Source: Flavobacterium agri (lineage in GTDB: Bacteria > Bacteroidota > Bacteroidia > Flavobacteriales > Flavobacteriaceae). Taken from it: a stretch of 64,000 nucleotides of DNA. The notes below the pieces were generated by a model. That model was not told where the DNA came from and searched no databases. It saw nothing but the letters and a program-made list of their open reading frames with translations. Location: contig NZ_JACBJI010000001.1 in assembly GCF_013401995.1 (NCBI RefSeq), positions 618,905-682,904 on the forward strand, given 5' to 3'. Positions 27,849 to 36,297 of this stretch are shown here, piece after piece. The stretch's first letter is position 1. The number at the start of each line of letters is the position of its first letter. A program made the position numbers and the translations under genes.

Positions 27849-29237
27849 ATGACATTAATAAAATCCATATCGGGAATCCGCGGCACGATAGGCGGCAAGA
27901 CCGGAGACAACCTGACGCCCGTCGACGCCGTAAAATTCGCCTCGGCTTACGGAACCTGGCTCAAAAATTACAGCAAAAAGGAAAAGCTTACGGTCGTAAT
28001 CGGTCGTGATGCGCGTATTTCGGGCCCGATGATACACAATTTGGTCGTGAATACGCTTATCGGTCTTGGGATCGACGTCATCGATTTGGGACTTTCCACA
28101 ACACCGACCGTAGAAGTGGCCGTGCCTCTTGAAAAAGCAGACGGCGGTATCATTTTGACCGCTTCGCACAATCCGAAACAATGGAATGCGCTCAAGCTTT
28201 TGAACGAAAAAGGTGAATTCCTCAATGGAGCCGAAGGTGCCAAAATCCTCGATATCGCCGAAGCGGAAGCGTTTGATTTCGCCGATGTCGACAGTTTGGG
28301 CGAAATCATCCCGAACGATGCGTATATGGACATCCACATAGACGAAGTGCTCGAGCTTCCGTTGGTCGATGCCGAAGCGATCAAAGCCGCAAAATTCAAG
28401 GTGGTCGTAGACGGCGTGAATTCGTCCGGAGGCGTCATCATCCCTAAACTTTTGGAGCAGCTCGGCGTCGAGACCGTAAAATTGTATTGCGAACCGAACG
28501 GGCATTTCCCTCACAATCCGGAACCTTTGAAGGAACATTTGGGCGATATCTGCAAATTGGTCGTCGAAGAAAAAGCCGATTTCGGAATCGTCGTCGACCC
28601 CGATGTGGATCGTTTGGCGTTCATTTCGGAAGACGGTGAAATGTTCGGGGAAGAATATACGCTTGTCGCAGTTGCCGATTACGTGTTGAGCAAAACGCCC
28701 GGAAATACGGTTTCCAACATGTCGTCGTCGCGCGCTTTGGCGGACGTGACCGCAAAACACGGCGGAAATTATGAAGCCAGCGCGGTAGGCGAGGTGAACG
28801 TCGTCGAACTCATGAAAGCGAACAATGCCGTAATCGGAGGCGAAGGAAACGGCGGCATCATTTATCCGGAATTGCATTACGGACGCGACAGTTTGGTTGG
28901 CGTAGCGCTTTTCCTTACACATCTGGCCAACAAAAAAATGAAGGTTTCAGAGCTTCGTGCTTCGTATCCAGAATACTACATGAGCAAGAACAAGATCGAG
29001 CTCACGCCGACTTTGGACGTGGATGCGATCCTGACCGCGATGACCGACAAATACAAATCGGAGAAAATTTCGACGATCGATGGCGTAAAAATCGATTTTG
29101 CCGAAAATTGGGTACACTTGCGCAAATCGAATACCGAACCGATCATCCGCATCTATACCGAAGCGAAATCGCAAAAAGCAGCAGACGATTTGGCTTTGCG
29201 CATCATAGACGAAATCAAAGCCGTGGCCGGAATCTGA
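27849..29237 (+). CDS. glmM: Phosphoglucosamine mutase-type phosphohexomutase
   Basis: The enzyme interconverts glucosamine-6-phosphate and glucosamine-1-phosphate on the way to UDP-GlcNAc for peptidoglycan and lipid A. The 462-residue protein has all four alpha-D-phosphohexomutase elements: the phosphoserine loop TASHNPKQWN (Ser106), the metal loop DPDVDRL, the sugar loop GEGNGG and the phosphate loop RKSNTEPI. Phosphomannomutase activity cannot be ruled out by sequence reading; GEGNGG leans toward this family's Bacteroidota GlmM annotation. Its stop overlaps the next start by one base. Confidence 0.93.
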   Translation: MTLIKSISGIRGTIGGKTGDNLTPVDAVKFASAYGTWLKNYSKKEKLTVVIGRDARISGPMIHNLVVNTLIGLGIDVIDLGLSTTPTVEVAVPLEKADGGIILTASHNPKQWNALKLLNEKGEFLNGAEGAKILDIAEAEAFDFADVDSLGEIIPNDAYMDIHIDEVLELPLVDAEAIKAAKFKVVVDGVNSSGGVIIPKLLEQLGVETVKLYCEPNGHFPHNPEPLKEHLGDICKLVVEEKADFGIVVDPDVDRLAFISEDGEMFGEEYTLVAVADYVLSKTPGNTVSNMSSSRALADVTAKHGGNYEASAVGEVNVVELMKANNAVIGGEGNGGIIYPELHYGRDSLVGVALFLTHLANKKMKVSELRASYPEYYMSKNKIELTPTLDVDAILTAMTDKYKSEKISTIDGVKIDFAENWVHLRKSNTEPIIRIYTEAKSQKAADDLALRIIDEIKAVAGI

Positions 29238-29875
29238 TGAAAAACATTTTTTCGGCTTTATTGCTACTCATCACCGTTTGCGGGTTTGCACAAGACAAAG
29301 CCTGCGGATGGTACGGGACGCTTTCGGCCGAAAAAAGACGGACGATGCCTCCGTTCGCTTCGGCGCACAGGATTTTCGCGATCTCGTTTTTCACTACGGC
29401 TTATTCCGACAAGCCCATCGTAGACGACAACGGACGCGAAATCGTAGCCGAGGACAGTGCATCGGTCGCCGGTAAAATGGGTTTCAAGGTGCTGCGTGAA
29501 TTCGACGTCTCGCATATTTTGGGCGGAAGGACGAAAAAATTCGCCGCAATCGAAATGGCCGAACTCAATAAGGCCGAGAAAGATTCGTTGAGCCGTTGGT
29601 TTTTCAATTATCGCGCGAATCCCAAAGCAAAAGAGCTTGGGATGCAGACCTCGAAGTGCTACACGCCGCGCAATGCCATTATGTTCGTCGACGCTTCTAA
29701 CAAAGTCGTAGCTTATATCGAGGTAAGTTTCGAATGCAACCGATTTGTGATCAGGCCCGATGTGGATTGGTTCAACCAGTTGAGTTTGCTTTCGGGATGC
29801 GATGGGAAGTACGCTATTTTGAGGCAGATTTTCAGGAGAAAGAAAATAGGGTATGGGGTTGATGCGATGAAGTAG
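29237..29875 (+). CDS. Exported protein of unknown function
   Basis: The 212-residue protein starts at the ATG that overlaps the glmM stop (TGATG) and begins with a signal peptide (MKNIFSALLLLITVCGFAQ). The mature part contains four Cys and no motif I can assign; SKCYTPRNAIMF and IEVSFECNRF look like the conserved strands of a small soluble domain. Coupling to glmM suggests cotranscription, not necessarily shared function. A longer frame from 29108 lies inside glmM and is rejected. Confidence 0.8.
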   Translation: MKNIFSALLLLITVCGFAQDKACGWYGTLSAEKRRTMPPFASAHRIFAISFFTTAYSDKPIVDDNGREIVAEDSASVAGKMGFKVLREFDVSHILGGRTKKFAAIEMAELNKAEKDSLSRWFFNYRANPKAKELGMQTSKCYTPRNAIMFVDASNKVVAYIEVSFECNRFVIRPDVDWFNQLSLLSGCDGKYAILRQIFRRKKIGYGVDAMK

Positions 29876-29929
29876 CGGGTAAAATGTGAATGGTGATTGT
29901 GAGATGTGAATCGTGAAATGACTGAATAA

Positions 29930-29958
29930 AAAAATCCGTCTTTTTAGGACGGATTTTT
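29930..29958. terminator. Bidirectional terminator between convergent genes
   Basis: AAAAATCCGTC (29930-29940) and GACGGATTTTT (29948-29958) form a perfect 11-bp stem with a 7-nt loop. A and T runs on both sides let it serve the exported-protein gene (+) and the SPFH gene (-). Confidence 0.88.
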
Positions 29959-29975
29959 CTTTTGTACGGGTTTGG

Positions 29976-31916
29976 TTATTCCGCGTTCTTATTGCGTTGA
30001 GGCGGTTTCGGATTCGACTTGGCGTTTTTCGCTTCGTTGGCGTCCATCATTTCCATGAGTTTGAGCCCGAGCAATCCGCTTATGGAACCTTCCGATCCGT
30101 TGTTGCCTGAAATCAGGACATCCGGAATGACTTTGATGTTGCCTTTTCCGATTTCCTCGGTAATCTTGTACTTGGTAAAGTTGTCGCCCCCCATGGCCGA
30201 AACCTGCAATTGATAAGCCTCGGCAGTCGATTTACCTACGGCCATGATTTTTTCGGCTTCGGCAAGACCTGTTTTCGAGATGCGTTCGGCTTCGGCACTT
30301 GCGGTAAGTTTCGTTGCTTCGGCTTGCGCGCCGGCTCTTGCTTTGGTCGCTTCGGCTTCTGCATTGGCACGCATTTTTGTGGCTTCGGCTTCGGCGTTCA
30401 CGTTGAGTTTCAAACTTGTCGCGTCACCTTCGGCTTTCTTGACGGCGGCGTCGGCGGTGCGTTGCGCGATTTCGACACTTTGGGATGCACGTACGATTTC
30501 TTTCTGCATATCGGCGATCGCTGTTTCTTTTTCAACCCCTTGACGTTGTTCTTGCGCCATTTTCTGGGTTTGATACGTCTTTTGCTCTTCTTCGGCGATT
30601 TTACGGTCGGTAAGCGTTTTCATCAACGATTCTGGCGGAACGATGTCTCCGATCAACGTATCGACCGCATTTACGTTGTATTCGTCTAGTACTTCGCGAA
30701 TGTGGTTCTTTGCCGAATCCTGTCTTTCCTTACGTGTGCTAAGGAATGAAATCACGTCGCTGTCTTGGGCTGAGTTACGGAAATAGTTACCGATAGTAGG
30801 TTCCAAAACCTGTGAAACCAGGTTGGTCATCGATCCGAAACGCGCAATTACTTTAGGCGCTTCGTTTGCCGGAACGTGGATGATTTGCGCCACGTCGAGG
30901 TTGAACGGGAATCCGTCTTTGGAACGCACGGTAATCGTAGACAGGTTTTTATCAAGATCGTGGGATTCGCTGCGTGCGTTCGCCCAGTTCAAAACGAGGT
31001 TCGTCGTCGGTACGGCTTCGAGTTTGGTCGTGTACTTGTTGAGTGCGTATTTTCCAGGCCCAAGCGGTTCATGCCAAACGCCTCGTTGACCTTTGGACAC
31101 GATGTTTCCGTGTTTGAAGGTTTCCCCCGTAACGTCGAGCCCGTCTTCTCCAATATACGAAATCACGACGCCGACGTATCCGATAGGCACATCCGTCATC
31201 GGATTCTGCTCGATCTGAACAGCCCATGTGTTCAGGTAATACGAACCGGCAAGCATGACCTGAGGCTGCAATCCCCGGTTTCCGCCGTTGCCCAGGAAAG
31301 CATCGATATCCTGAAAATTGTTGTGGCCTTCGACAAATTTACCGGCAATTTGTCCGAGTGGAATCGGCTCACCGTCCATTGCCGTAACGATTCCGACCAT
31401 ATTTTCGAAAATCTTTACCTGATCGACGATCACGATCTCGAACAAATAGGTGTTGATACGGTACGAACCAGTCGTAATGAACGCCGTCTGTCGGCCTTTT
31501 TGTCCTCCATTGTTGAGAAATGCCATCGCATCCTGGAAATTGTCCGAATCGACACGACGTGCCAAGATATGGCCTGTCGGGATTTCACGTCCGTCCTTTG
31601 CCAATACCAGTCCGACTTTGCCTTCCGGAATGATTGTGAAGGATACCATGTCGACTTTGTATTGCCAGAACCACATGGCCCAATACAATCCTGGCGCGAG
31701 TGTCTGGGCTTGGAAACCGGCTTCTCCTTTGGTGGCGATGATTCGTCCGTCGGGAAGTGCTTTGTCGGCTCCGAAAATCACGAATTTTTTGGTGACAAGC
31801 CCGATTTTGTCTTCGGGAACGATCACCATCCCAAAGAATACCCTTAGGACGAATTTGTACAATACGATACAGATAACCACGGGAATTACCCAGGCTAATA
31901 AAGAAATGTTTGTCAT
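29976..31916 (-). CDS. Flotillin-like SPFH/band 7 membrane protein
   Basis: Flotillins organise membrane microdomains. The 646-residue protein has one N-terminal membrane segment (about 6-33), an unusual repeated region (35-303), an SPFH core (about 305-460, with ITVRSKDGFPFNLDVAQ) and an Ala/Glu-rich coiled coil (about 460-585) carrying repeats of the type AEAEATK. The repeated region contains four related units, clearest in the second and third, which share DG-x-x-IP-x-G, NFQD-x-x-AFL-x-NGG and GSY-x-x-NT (about 98-168 and 171-238). It is transcribed alone from a -7 box at 31939-31946. I know of no assigned function for the repeats. Confidence 0.9.
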   Translation of the reverse strand: MTNISLLAWVIPVVICIVLYKFVLRVFFGMVIVPEDKIGLVTKKFVIFGADKALPDGRIIATKGEAGFQAQTLAPGLYWAMWFWQYKVDMVSFTIIPEGKVGLVLAKDGREIPTGHILARRVDSDNFQDAMAFLNNGGQKGRQTAFITTGSYRINTYLFEIVIVDQVKIFENMVGIVTAMDGEPIPLGQIAGKFVEGHNNFQDIDAFLGNGGNRGLQPQVMLAGSYYLNTWAVQIEQNPMTDVPIGYVGVVISYIGEDGLDVTGETFKHGNIVSKGQRGVWHEPLGPGKYALNKYTTKLEAVPTTNLVLNWANARSESHDLDKNLSTITVRSKDGFPFNLDVAQIIHVPANEAPKVIARFGSMTNLVSQVLEPTIGNYFRNSAQDSDVISFLSTRKERQDSAKNHIREVLDEYNVNAVDTLIGDIVPPESLMKTLTDRKIAEEEQKTYQTQKMAQEQRQGVEKETAIADMQKEIVRASQSVEIAQRTADAAVKKAEGDATSLKLNVNAEAEATKMRANAEAEATKARAGAQAEATKLTASAEAERISKTGLAEAEKIMAVGKSTAEAYQLQVSAMGGDNFTKYKITEEIGKGNIKVIPDVLISGNNGSEGSISGLLGLKLMEMMDANEAKNAKSNPKPPQRNKNAE

Positions 31917-31938
31917 GGTTTTGGTGTTTTAACGAGGA

Positions 31939-31946
31939 CAAAATTA
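31939..31946 (-). promoter_or_regulatory. -7 box for the SPFH gene
   Basis: Minus-strand TAATTTTG matches TAnnTTTG, 22 bp before the ATG at 31916. Confidence 0.45.
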
Positions 31947-32031
31947 GGAGGACGTCGAATATGATTTAAGAAAAATCTTAAACTTTAACATTCGCAAAAA
32001 TGCGATTAAAAAACTTCGAAAAACACCTCGT

Positions 32032-32114
32032 TTAAGGCCTGAAATTGACAAGCCGTGACACGATTTCACTTGTCGCCAACCATGATTGGCATCTTGAGTT
32101 TTAACAAGCCTTAA
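32032..32114. other. Structured intergenic element, possible three-way junction RNA
   Basis: TTAAGGC (32032-32038) and GCCTTAA (32108-32114) form an outer stem. Inside are two hairpins: GACAA/TTGTC with inner GTGA/TCAC (32047-32074) and GCCAA/TTGGC (32075-32090). It sits between the ABC exporter stop and the SPFH promoter. No family is recognised, and either strand could be transcribed. Confidence 0.3.
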
Positions 32115-32137
32115 GATGAATTTAAAACGAAATCGCT

Positions 32138-33916
32138 TTAGCTGAACTGCAGCGTGCTCAAACTTCTGTAAAGTCCGTTTTCATGCAGCATCAATTCGGA
32201 ATGCGTGCCTTGTTCGATGATTTCGCCTTTGTCCAGTACCAGGATTTTATCGGCGTTGCGGATGGTGGACAATCGGTGGGCGATGATGATGCTCGTACGT
32301 CCTTCCATCAAAACCTCGAGCGCTTCCTGTACGAGTTTTTCGCTTTCGCTGTCGAGAGAAGACGTAGCTTCATCCAAAATAAGAATAGCAGGATTTTTCA
32401 AGAGTGCGCGTGCAATCGCGATGCGTTGGCGTTGGCCGCCCGAGAGTTTGATGCCGCGTTCACCAACGATGGTGTCGAATTTTTCAGGGAAGCCATTGAC
32501 AAAATCATACGCATTTGCACGTCTTGCAGCGGTTTCGATTTCCTGTTCGGTGGCTTCGGGTTTTCCGTAGGCGATGTTTTCGCGTATCGTTCCTCCGAAA
32601 AGAATCACGTCCTGCGGCACGATGCTCATGTTTCCGCGCAACGTTTCAAGGTCGTATTGGGAAATGTCTTTTCCGTCGATCTGGATGTGTCCGCCTTCTA
32701 TATCGTAAAAGCGCAACAACAATGAGGCAATCGTAGATTTCCCGACGCCGCTTGGGCCGACGAGCGCGATCTTCTGTCCGAAATCGGCACTGAAATTCAC
32801 ATCTCTCAAAACCTGGATTTCTTGTCGCGACGGATAACTGAACGCAACGTGCTCGAACGCAACTTCCCCTTTTATTTTAGGGATGTCGCTTTGTGGGACA
32901 GATTTTATTTGTTCTGATTCTTCTCCCAACAATTCGAAAACACGTTCGGTCGCGCCTACGGCCTTTTGTAATTGGGAATAGATTTCTGCAATTCCGCCAA
33001 ATGAAGCTCCTACAAAGATAGAATACAGCACGAAAGAAACCAATTCGCCTATTTTCATGTCGCCTTGGATAATCAGTACCACGCCGTACCAAACCACCGC
33101 TACGATCGAGCCAAAAAGACACAAGATGATGAACGAAGCAAAGTAACCGCGGTATTGGCCGCCTTTAATTCCCAGATTAATGACTTCCTTGATTCTTTCC
33201 GAATAGCGTCCGATTTCGAACCATTCGTTCGCAAACGCCTTGACATTTGTTATGCCTTGCAAGGTTTCCTCGACCACAACTTGACTTTCGGCAACGGCGT
33301 CGGACGTCTTTTTGGAATATTTGCGGATAAACCTTCCAAAAATCACGGCGGCAATGACAACCAACGGTACGATTGCAAGCATCATCAGCGTCAGTTTCTC
33401 GCTCATGAAAGCAAGCAGGATAATTCCTCCTATAATAAGCGTGAATTGTCTTAGGAATTCGGCAAGGCTGGTGGCTAAAGTGTCATAAATTTGAGAAGTA
33501 TCGGCGCTAAGTCGGCTGTTGAGTTCGCCAACACGTCTTTGGGAATAGAACGTCATTGGCAACTTTATCAAATGGCTGTAAAGCGCAAGACGCAGGTTTC
33601 CAAGCGTGTGTTCAGTGAATTGGATGAAAAGCGACAACCTGAAAAACGAAAAGAATGCCTGGCAAAATAAGATGCCGAGCAAGCCCAGGGCAATATTGTT
33701 CGCTTTCGGCAGATTTCCTTCCTTGGCGCAGTCGACCAACATTCCTACAAGTTTTGGAAAGGCTAATGCCGTCGCACTTGTCAAAATCAAAAAGACGAGC
33801 CCTAGATAGAATTTCCATCTATGGTTTCCCGAAAATTTAAAAATCTGTAATCCTCTTTGAAGTGATGAAGCCGTTATCTTGGCTTTGGGAAGGTCGTTTT
33901 CCGCTCTGCGTGGCAT
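32138..33916 (-). CDS. ABC exporter half-transporter (fused membrane and ATPase domains)
   Basis: The 592-residue protein joins a six-helix exporter membrane domain (about 30-320) to an ABC ATPase (about 350-590). Walker A is GPSGVGKST, the signature LSGGQRQRIA, Walker B AILILDEATSSLD and the switch His is in IIAHRLST. It resembles MsbA/BmrA-type and TAP-type exporters, works as a homodimer or with a second half, and may move lipids or drugs; the substrate cannot be assigned. No partner gene is adjacent, which favours a homodimer. A -7 box lies at 33933-33940. Confidence 0.93.
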   Translation of the reverse strand: MPRRAENDLPKAKITASSLQRGLQIFKFSGNHRWKFYLGLVFLILTSATALAFPKLVGMLVDCAKEGNLPKANNIALGLLGILFCQAFFSFFRLSLFIQFTEHTLGNLRLALYSHLIKLPMTFYSQRRVGELNSRLSADTSQIYDTLATSLAEFLRQFTLIIGGIILLAFMSEKLTLMMLAIVPLVVIAAVIFGRFIRKYSKKTSDAVAESQVVVEETLQGITNVKAFANEWFEIGRYSERIKEVINLGIKGGQYRGYFASFIILCLFGSIVAVVWYGVVLIIQGDMKIGELVSFVLYSIFVGASFGGIAEIYSQLQKAVGATERVFELLGEESEQIKSVPQSDIPKIKGEVAFEHVAFSYPSRQEIQVLRDVNFSADFGQKIALVGPSGVGKSTIASLLLRFYDIEGGHIQIDGKDISQYDLETLRGNMSIVPQDVILFGGTIRENIAYGKPEATEQEIETAARRANAYDFVNGFPEKFDTIVGERGIKLSGGQRQRIAIARALLKNPAILILDEATSSLDSESEKLVQEALEVLMEGRTSIIIAHRLSTIRNADKILVLDKGEIIEQGTHSELMLHENGLYRSLSTLQFS

Positions 33917-33932
33917 TGGGTTGGAGTTTGCC

Positions 33933-33940
33933 CAAAAATA
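33933..33940 (-). promoter_or_regulatory. -7 box for the ABC exporter gene
   Basis: Minus-strand TATTTTTG matches TAnnTTTG, 16 bp before the ATG. Confidence 0.4.
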
Positions 33941-34013
33941 CGAAAACGAGTTGTTAAGGATTCTTTAATTATTTGGGAATCATCACAAGGCAACTTGAAT
34001 TTGATCGAACGAA

Positions 34014-34391
34014 TTATTTCGATTTTTCGATTTTCCTCAAAAGCGCTTTGTCTGAACCGTTGACGACTTCGAGCACGACCGCCTGATTTTTTGTGGTTTC
34101 GCCCGAAATGACATACAATTTACCGCCTTTTACCGAGACATTGCTTTTAGAAAAGTCTACATCTCCTTTGGTCAGTACATATTTGATGTCGTTCTTATCG
34201 ATCCAGCCTTGCGCGAAAGTACTGTCGGCCTGGGTTGAATAATAGAACGGTTTTTGGCGGATATCGTTAAGCACACGCGCGTTCGGAAAGTAGTTACAGC
34301 TCACGCCTTTTTGGCTCCACATCATGGAAACGAAGAAAATACCGATGGCGAATCCGAAAATATAGTAGGCGAAACGGGCGTAGAATTTCAT
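34014..34391 (-). CDS. Small membrane-anchored protein, DUF4258-like
   Basis: The 125-residue protein has one N-terminal membrane segment (about 5-24, FAYYIFGFAIGIFFVSMMW) and a soluble part (YFPNARVLNDIRQKPFYYS, then DIKYVLTKGDVDFSKS) that resembles proteins annotated as DUF4258 in flavobacteria. That assignment is from memory and tentative. The frame is open back to 34523, but the extra residues come from the TGTGAAA repeat array, and a full promoter at 34409-34438 fixes the start at 34391. Function unknown. Confidence 0.8.
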   Translation of the reverse strand: MKFYARFAYYIFGFAIGIFFVSMMWSQKGVSCNYFPNARVLNDIRQKPFYYSTQADSTFAQGWIDKNDIKYVLTKGDVDFSKSNVSVKGGKLYVISGETTKNQAVVLEVVNGSDKALLRKIEKSK

Positions 34392-34408
34392 GTGGTCTGA
34401 TTTGGGCG

Positions 34409-34438
34409 CAAAGGTAGCAGGATTTGTAGGATTGGCAA
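34409..34438 (-). promoter_or_regulatory. Promoter of the DUF4258-like gene
   Basis: On the minus strand TTG (34438-34436) and TACCTTTG (34416-34409) are 19 bp apart, a full Bacteroidota consensus. The -7 box ends 17 bp before the ATG at 34391. Confidence 0.75.
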
Positions 34439-34453
34439 GGTGTAATATGAGTT

Positions 34454-34543
34454 TGTGAAATGTGAAATGTGAAATGTGAAATGTGAAATATGAAATGTGA
34501 AATGTGAATGTGACGTCTAACATTTCACATTTTACATTTCACA
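34454..34543. repeat. TGTGAAA heptamer array with inverted second arm
   Basis: About seven near-perfect copies of TGTGAAA run from 34454 to 34508. After a 12-bp centre the reverse-complement motif (TTTCACA/TTTTACA type) follows at 34521-34543. Single-stranded it could fold into a long A/T-rich hairpin. It lies between the ald stop and the next gene's promoter. Confidence 0.85.
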
Positions 34544-34544
34544 A

Positions 34545-35738
34545 TCAAAATACGATCAAATTCACGTCGCTGTCCGGAAGACCGAACCAATCGCCGATCA
34601 CTTTGTTGGTGAGTATGCCGTGATACATATAGACGCCGTTGCGCAAGCCTTTGTCCATGCGGATCGCGGGTTCGATCCCACCGTTTTCGGCAATCTGCAA
34701 CAGATAAGGCGTGATGATGTTCGAGATTGAAAGCGAGGCCGATTTTGAATAACGCGAAGGAATGTTCGGCACGCAATAATGGATCACGTTGTGCTTGATG
34801 AACGTAGGTTTTTCGTGGGTCGTGACTTCGGATGTCTCGAAACAGCCGCCCATGTCGATCGACACGTCTACGATCACCGCGCCGCGTTTCATGTGTTCGA
34901 CCATGGTTTCGGACACGACGACGGGACATCGATCTTTGCCTCTCATCGCCCCAATCGCGACATCGCAACGCCTAAGCGCTTTGAGGATGCTTTTGGGTTG
35001 TATGGTCGAAGTGAAGATGCGGTTGTTCAGGTTTTGCTGCAAACGACGCAATTTGGTGATCGAATTGTCGAAAACCTTGACGCTTGCGCCCAATCCCAAT
35101 GCGGATCTTGCGGCGAATTCACCTACTGTTCCGGCTCCGAGGATGACGACTTCTGTAGGTGCGACGCCCGTAATATTTCCAAACAGCAAGCCTTTCCCGA
35201 ATTCGTTGTTGATCATGAGTTCGGCCGCAACCAAAATGGAAGCTGTTCCGGCAATTTCGCTCAAGGATTTTACGGCCGGATACGATCCGTCTTCGTCCTT
35301 GATATATTCGAAAGCCAACGCAGTGACCTTCTTCTTGGCCAAAGCTTCGAAATATTCTTTTTTGCGTGTTTTTAATTGGATGGCCGAAATGACGATCGTC
35401 GAAGGCTTGACCATCTCGATTTCCTTCATCGTAAGCGGCTCGACCTTGAGTAGGATAGGGCAACCCATGACTTTTTTGGTGTCGGCCGTGATTTCGGCTC
35501 CGGCATCGCTGTATTCCTTGTCGCAATAGCTCGCGGAAAGTCCGGCACCTGCTTCGATCATCACGCGATGACCGTGGGATACCAACGAATTTACGCCGTC
35601 CGGAGTCAGGCAGATACGTCTTTCCTGATAGGAAGTCTCTTTGGGAATACCGATGAAAAGCTCGCTCTTTTGAGGCGTCACCTCGAGAGTTTCTTCCTGC
35701 GGCAGCAGTTGCTGCTTGGTGAAAGGCGTTAAGGCCAT
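34545..35738 (-). CDS. ald: Alanine dehydrogenase
   Basis: Ald converts L-alanine to pyruvate and ammonium with NAD. The 397-residue protein shows GIPKETSYQERRICLTPDGV near the N-terminus (substrate-binding Arg), LLKVEPL and the Rossmann motif ILGAGTVGEFAARSALG, followed by RGKDRCPVVV and VDVSIDMGGCFETS, which are hallmarks of the Ald/transhydrogenase alpha family. It is somewhat longer at the N-terminus than the about 370-residue classical enzymes. It follows porX and tsaE on the same strand. An odd-centred palindrome 15 bp before the ATG is a likely operator. Confidence 0.94.
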   Translation of the reverse strand: MALTPFTKQQLLPQEETLEVTPQKSELFIGIPKETSYQERRICLTPDGVNSLVSHGHRVMIEAGAGLSASYCDKEYSDAGAEITADTKKVMGCPILLKVEPLTMKEIEMVKPSTIVISAIQLKTRKKEYFEALAKKKVTALAFEYIKDEDGSYPAVKSLSEIAGTASILVAAELMINNEFGKGLLFGNITGVAPTEVVILGAGTVGEFAARSALGLGASVKVFDNSITKLRRLQQNLNNRIFTSTIQPKSILKALRRCDVAIGAMRGKDRCPVVVSETMVEHMKRGAVIVDVSIDMGGCFETSEVTTHEKPTFIKHNVIHYCVPNIPSRYSKSASLSISNIITPYLLQIAENGGIEPAIRMDKGLRNGVYMYHGILTNKVIGDWFGLPDSDVNLIVF

Positions 35739-35753
35739 GGTTTGGGAATTTGC

Positions 35754-35770
35754 TTGCCTAAATTAGGCAA
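35754..35770. promoter_or_regulatory. Palindromic operator-like site before ald
   Basis: TTGCCTAA (35754-35761) and TTAGGCAA (35763-35770) form a perfect 8-bp inverted repeat around a single A, 15 bp upstream of the ald start. Lrp/AsnC-type regulators commonly control ald genes, so such a protein is a candidate; this is inference. Confidence 0.45.
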
Positions 35771-35874
35771 AAATGTGGAATGGAGAAAGGTTTTTTTAGT
35801 TGTAGAGGCAGTTGCGGTTACAGAAGACAATTCTTGGCCAAAACCACTGTATTTTCTGCTAACGCAACTGTCGA

Positions 35875-36294
35875 CTATCCTACTACGTTCTCCATCTCCA
35901 ACCTGCGTCTTCCGTCTTCCAAAACCGATAAACGGATGACCGAATGTGACTCCGGGATCAGGTTCGGGATTTGTTCAGGCCATTCGATAAGGCACCAATC
36001 ACCCGAATACAGGTATTCATCCATGCCCATGTCGTACGCTTCCGACTCGTTTTTGAGTCGGTACATATCGAAATGATACAAACGTTCGTGCGGATTGATG
36101 TGATATTCGTTCACGAGCGAGAATGTCGGGCTGCTCGTTGCACCTTCAACGCCCAGAGCGCGCGCGATCTCTTTGACCAACGTGGTTTTTCCGACACCCA
36201 TTTCGCCATAGAACAATAGTACTTTTTTAGGCTCGGAATCGAGGATTCGGCGTGCGGCCAGGTGGATTCCGTCTAAATCGAATTCAAAAACCAT
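35875..36294 (-). CDS. tsaE: TsaE, ATPase of tRNA t6A synthesis
   Basis: TsaE drives turnover of the TsaB-TsaD complex that makes threonylcarbamoyl-adenosine at tRNA position 37. The 139-residue protein has the family length, P-loop GEMGVGKTTL (from residue 30), SSPTFSLVNEY, YHFDMYRL and LIEWPEQ. It starts 3 bp after the porX stop, so the two are almost certainly cotranscribed. Confidence 0.95.
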   Translation of the reverse strand: MVFEFDLDGIHLAARRILDSEPKKVLLFYGEMGVGKTTLVKEIARALGVEGATSSPTFSLVNEYHINPHERLYHFDMYRLKNESEAYDMGMDEYLYSGDWCLIEWPEQIPNLIPESHSVIRLSVLEDGRRRLEMENVVG

Positions 36295-36297
36295 AGT

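Noticed and set aside
27855..28922. A 355-codon minus-strand frame inside glmM
   Set aside because: Antisense shadow of a complete phosphohexomutase; low-complexity Phe/Asp/Arg-rich translation without motifs.
30876..31847. A 323-codon plus-strand frame inside the SPFH gene
   Set aside because: Antisense shadow; no signal peptide, domain or conserved pattern.
34392..34523. N-terminal extension of the DUF4258-like protein
   Set aside because: The extra residues are translated heptamer repeats, and a full promoter lies between the two starts.
34454..34543. CRISPR-like array
   Set aside because: Units are contiguous 7-mers without spacers, and no cas gene is present.
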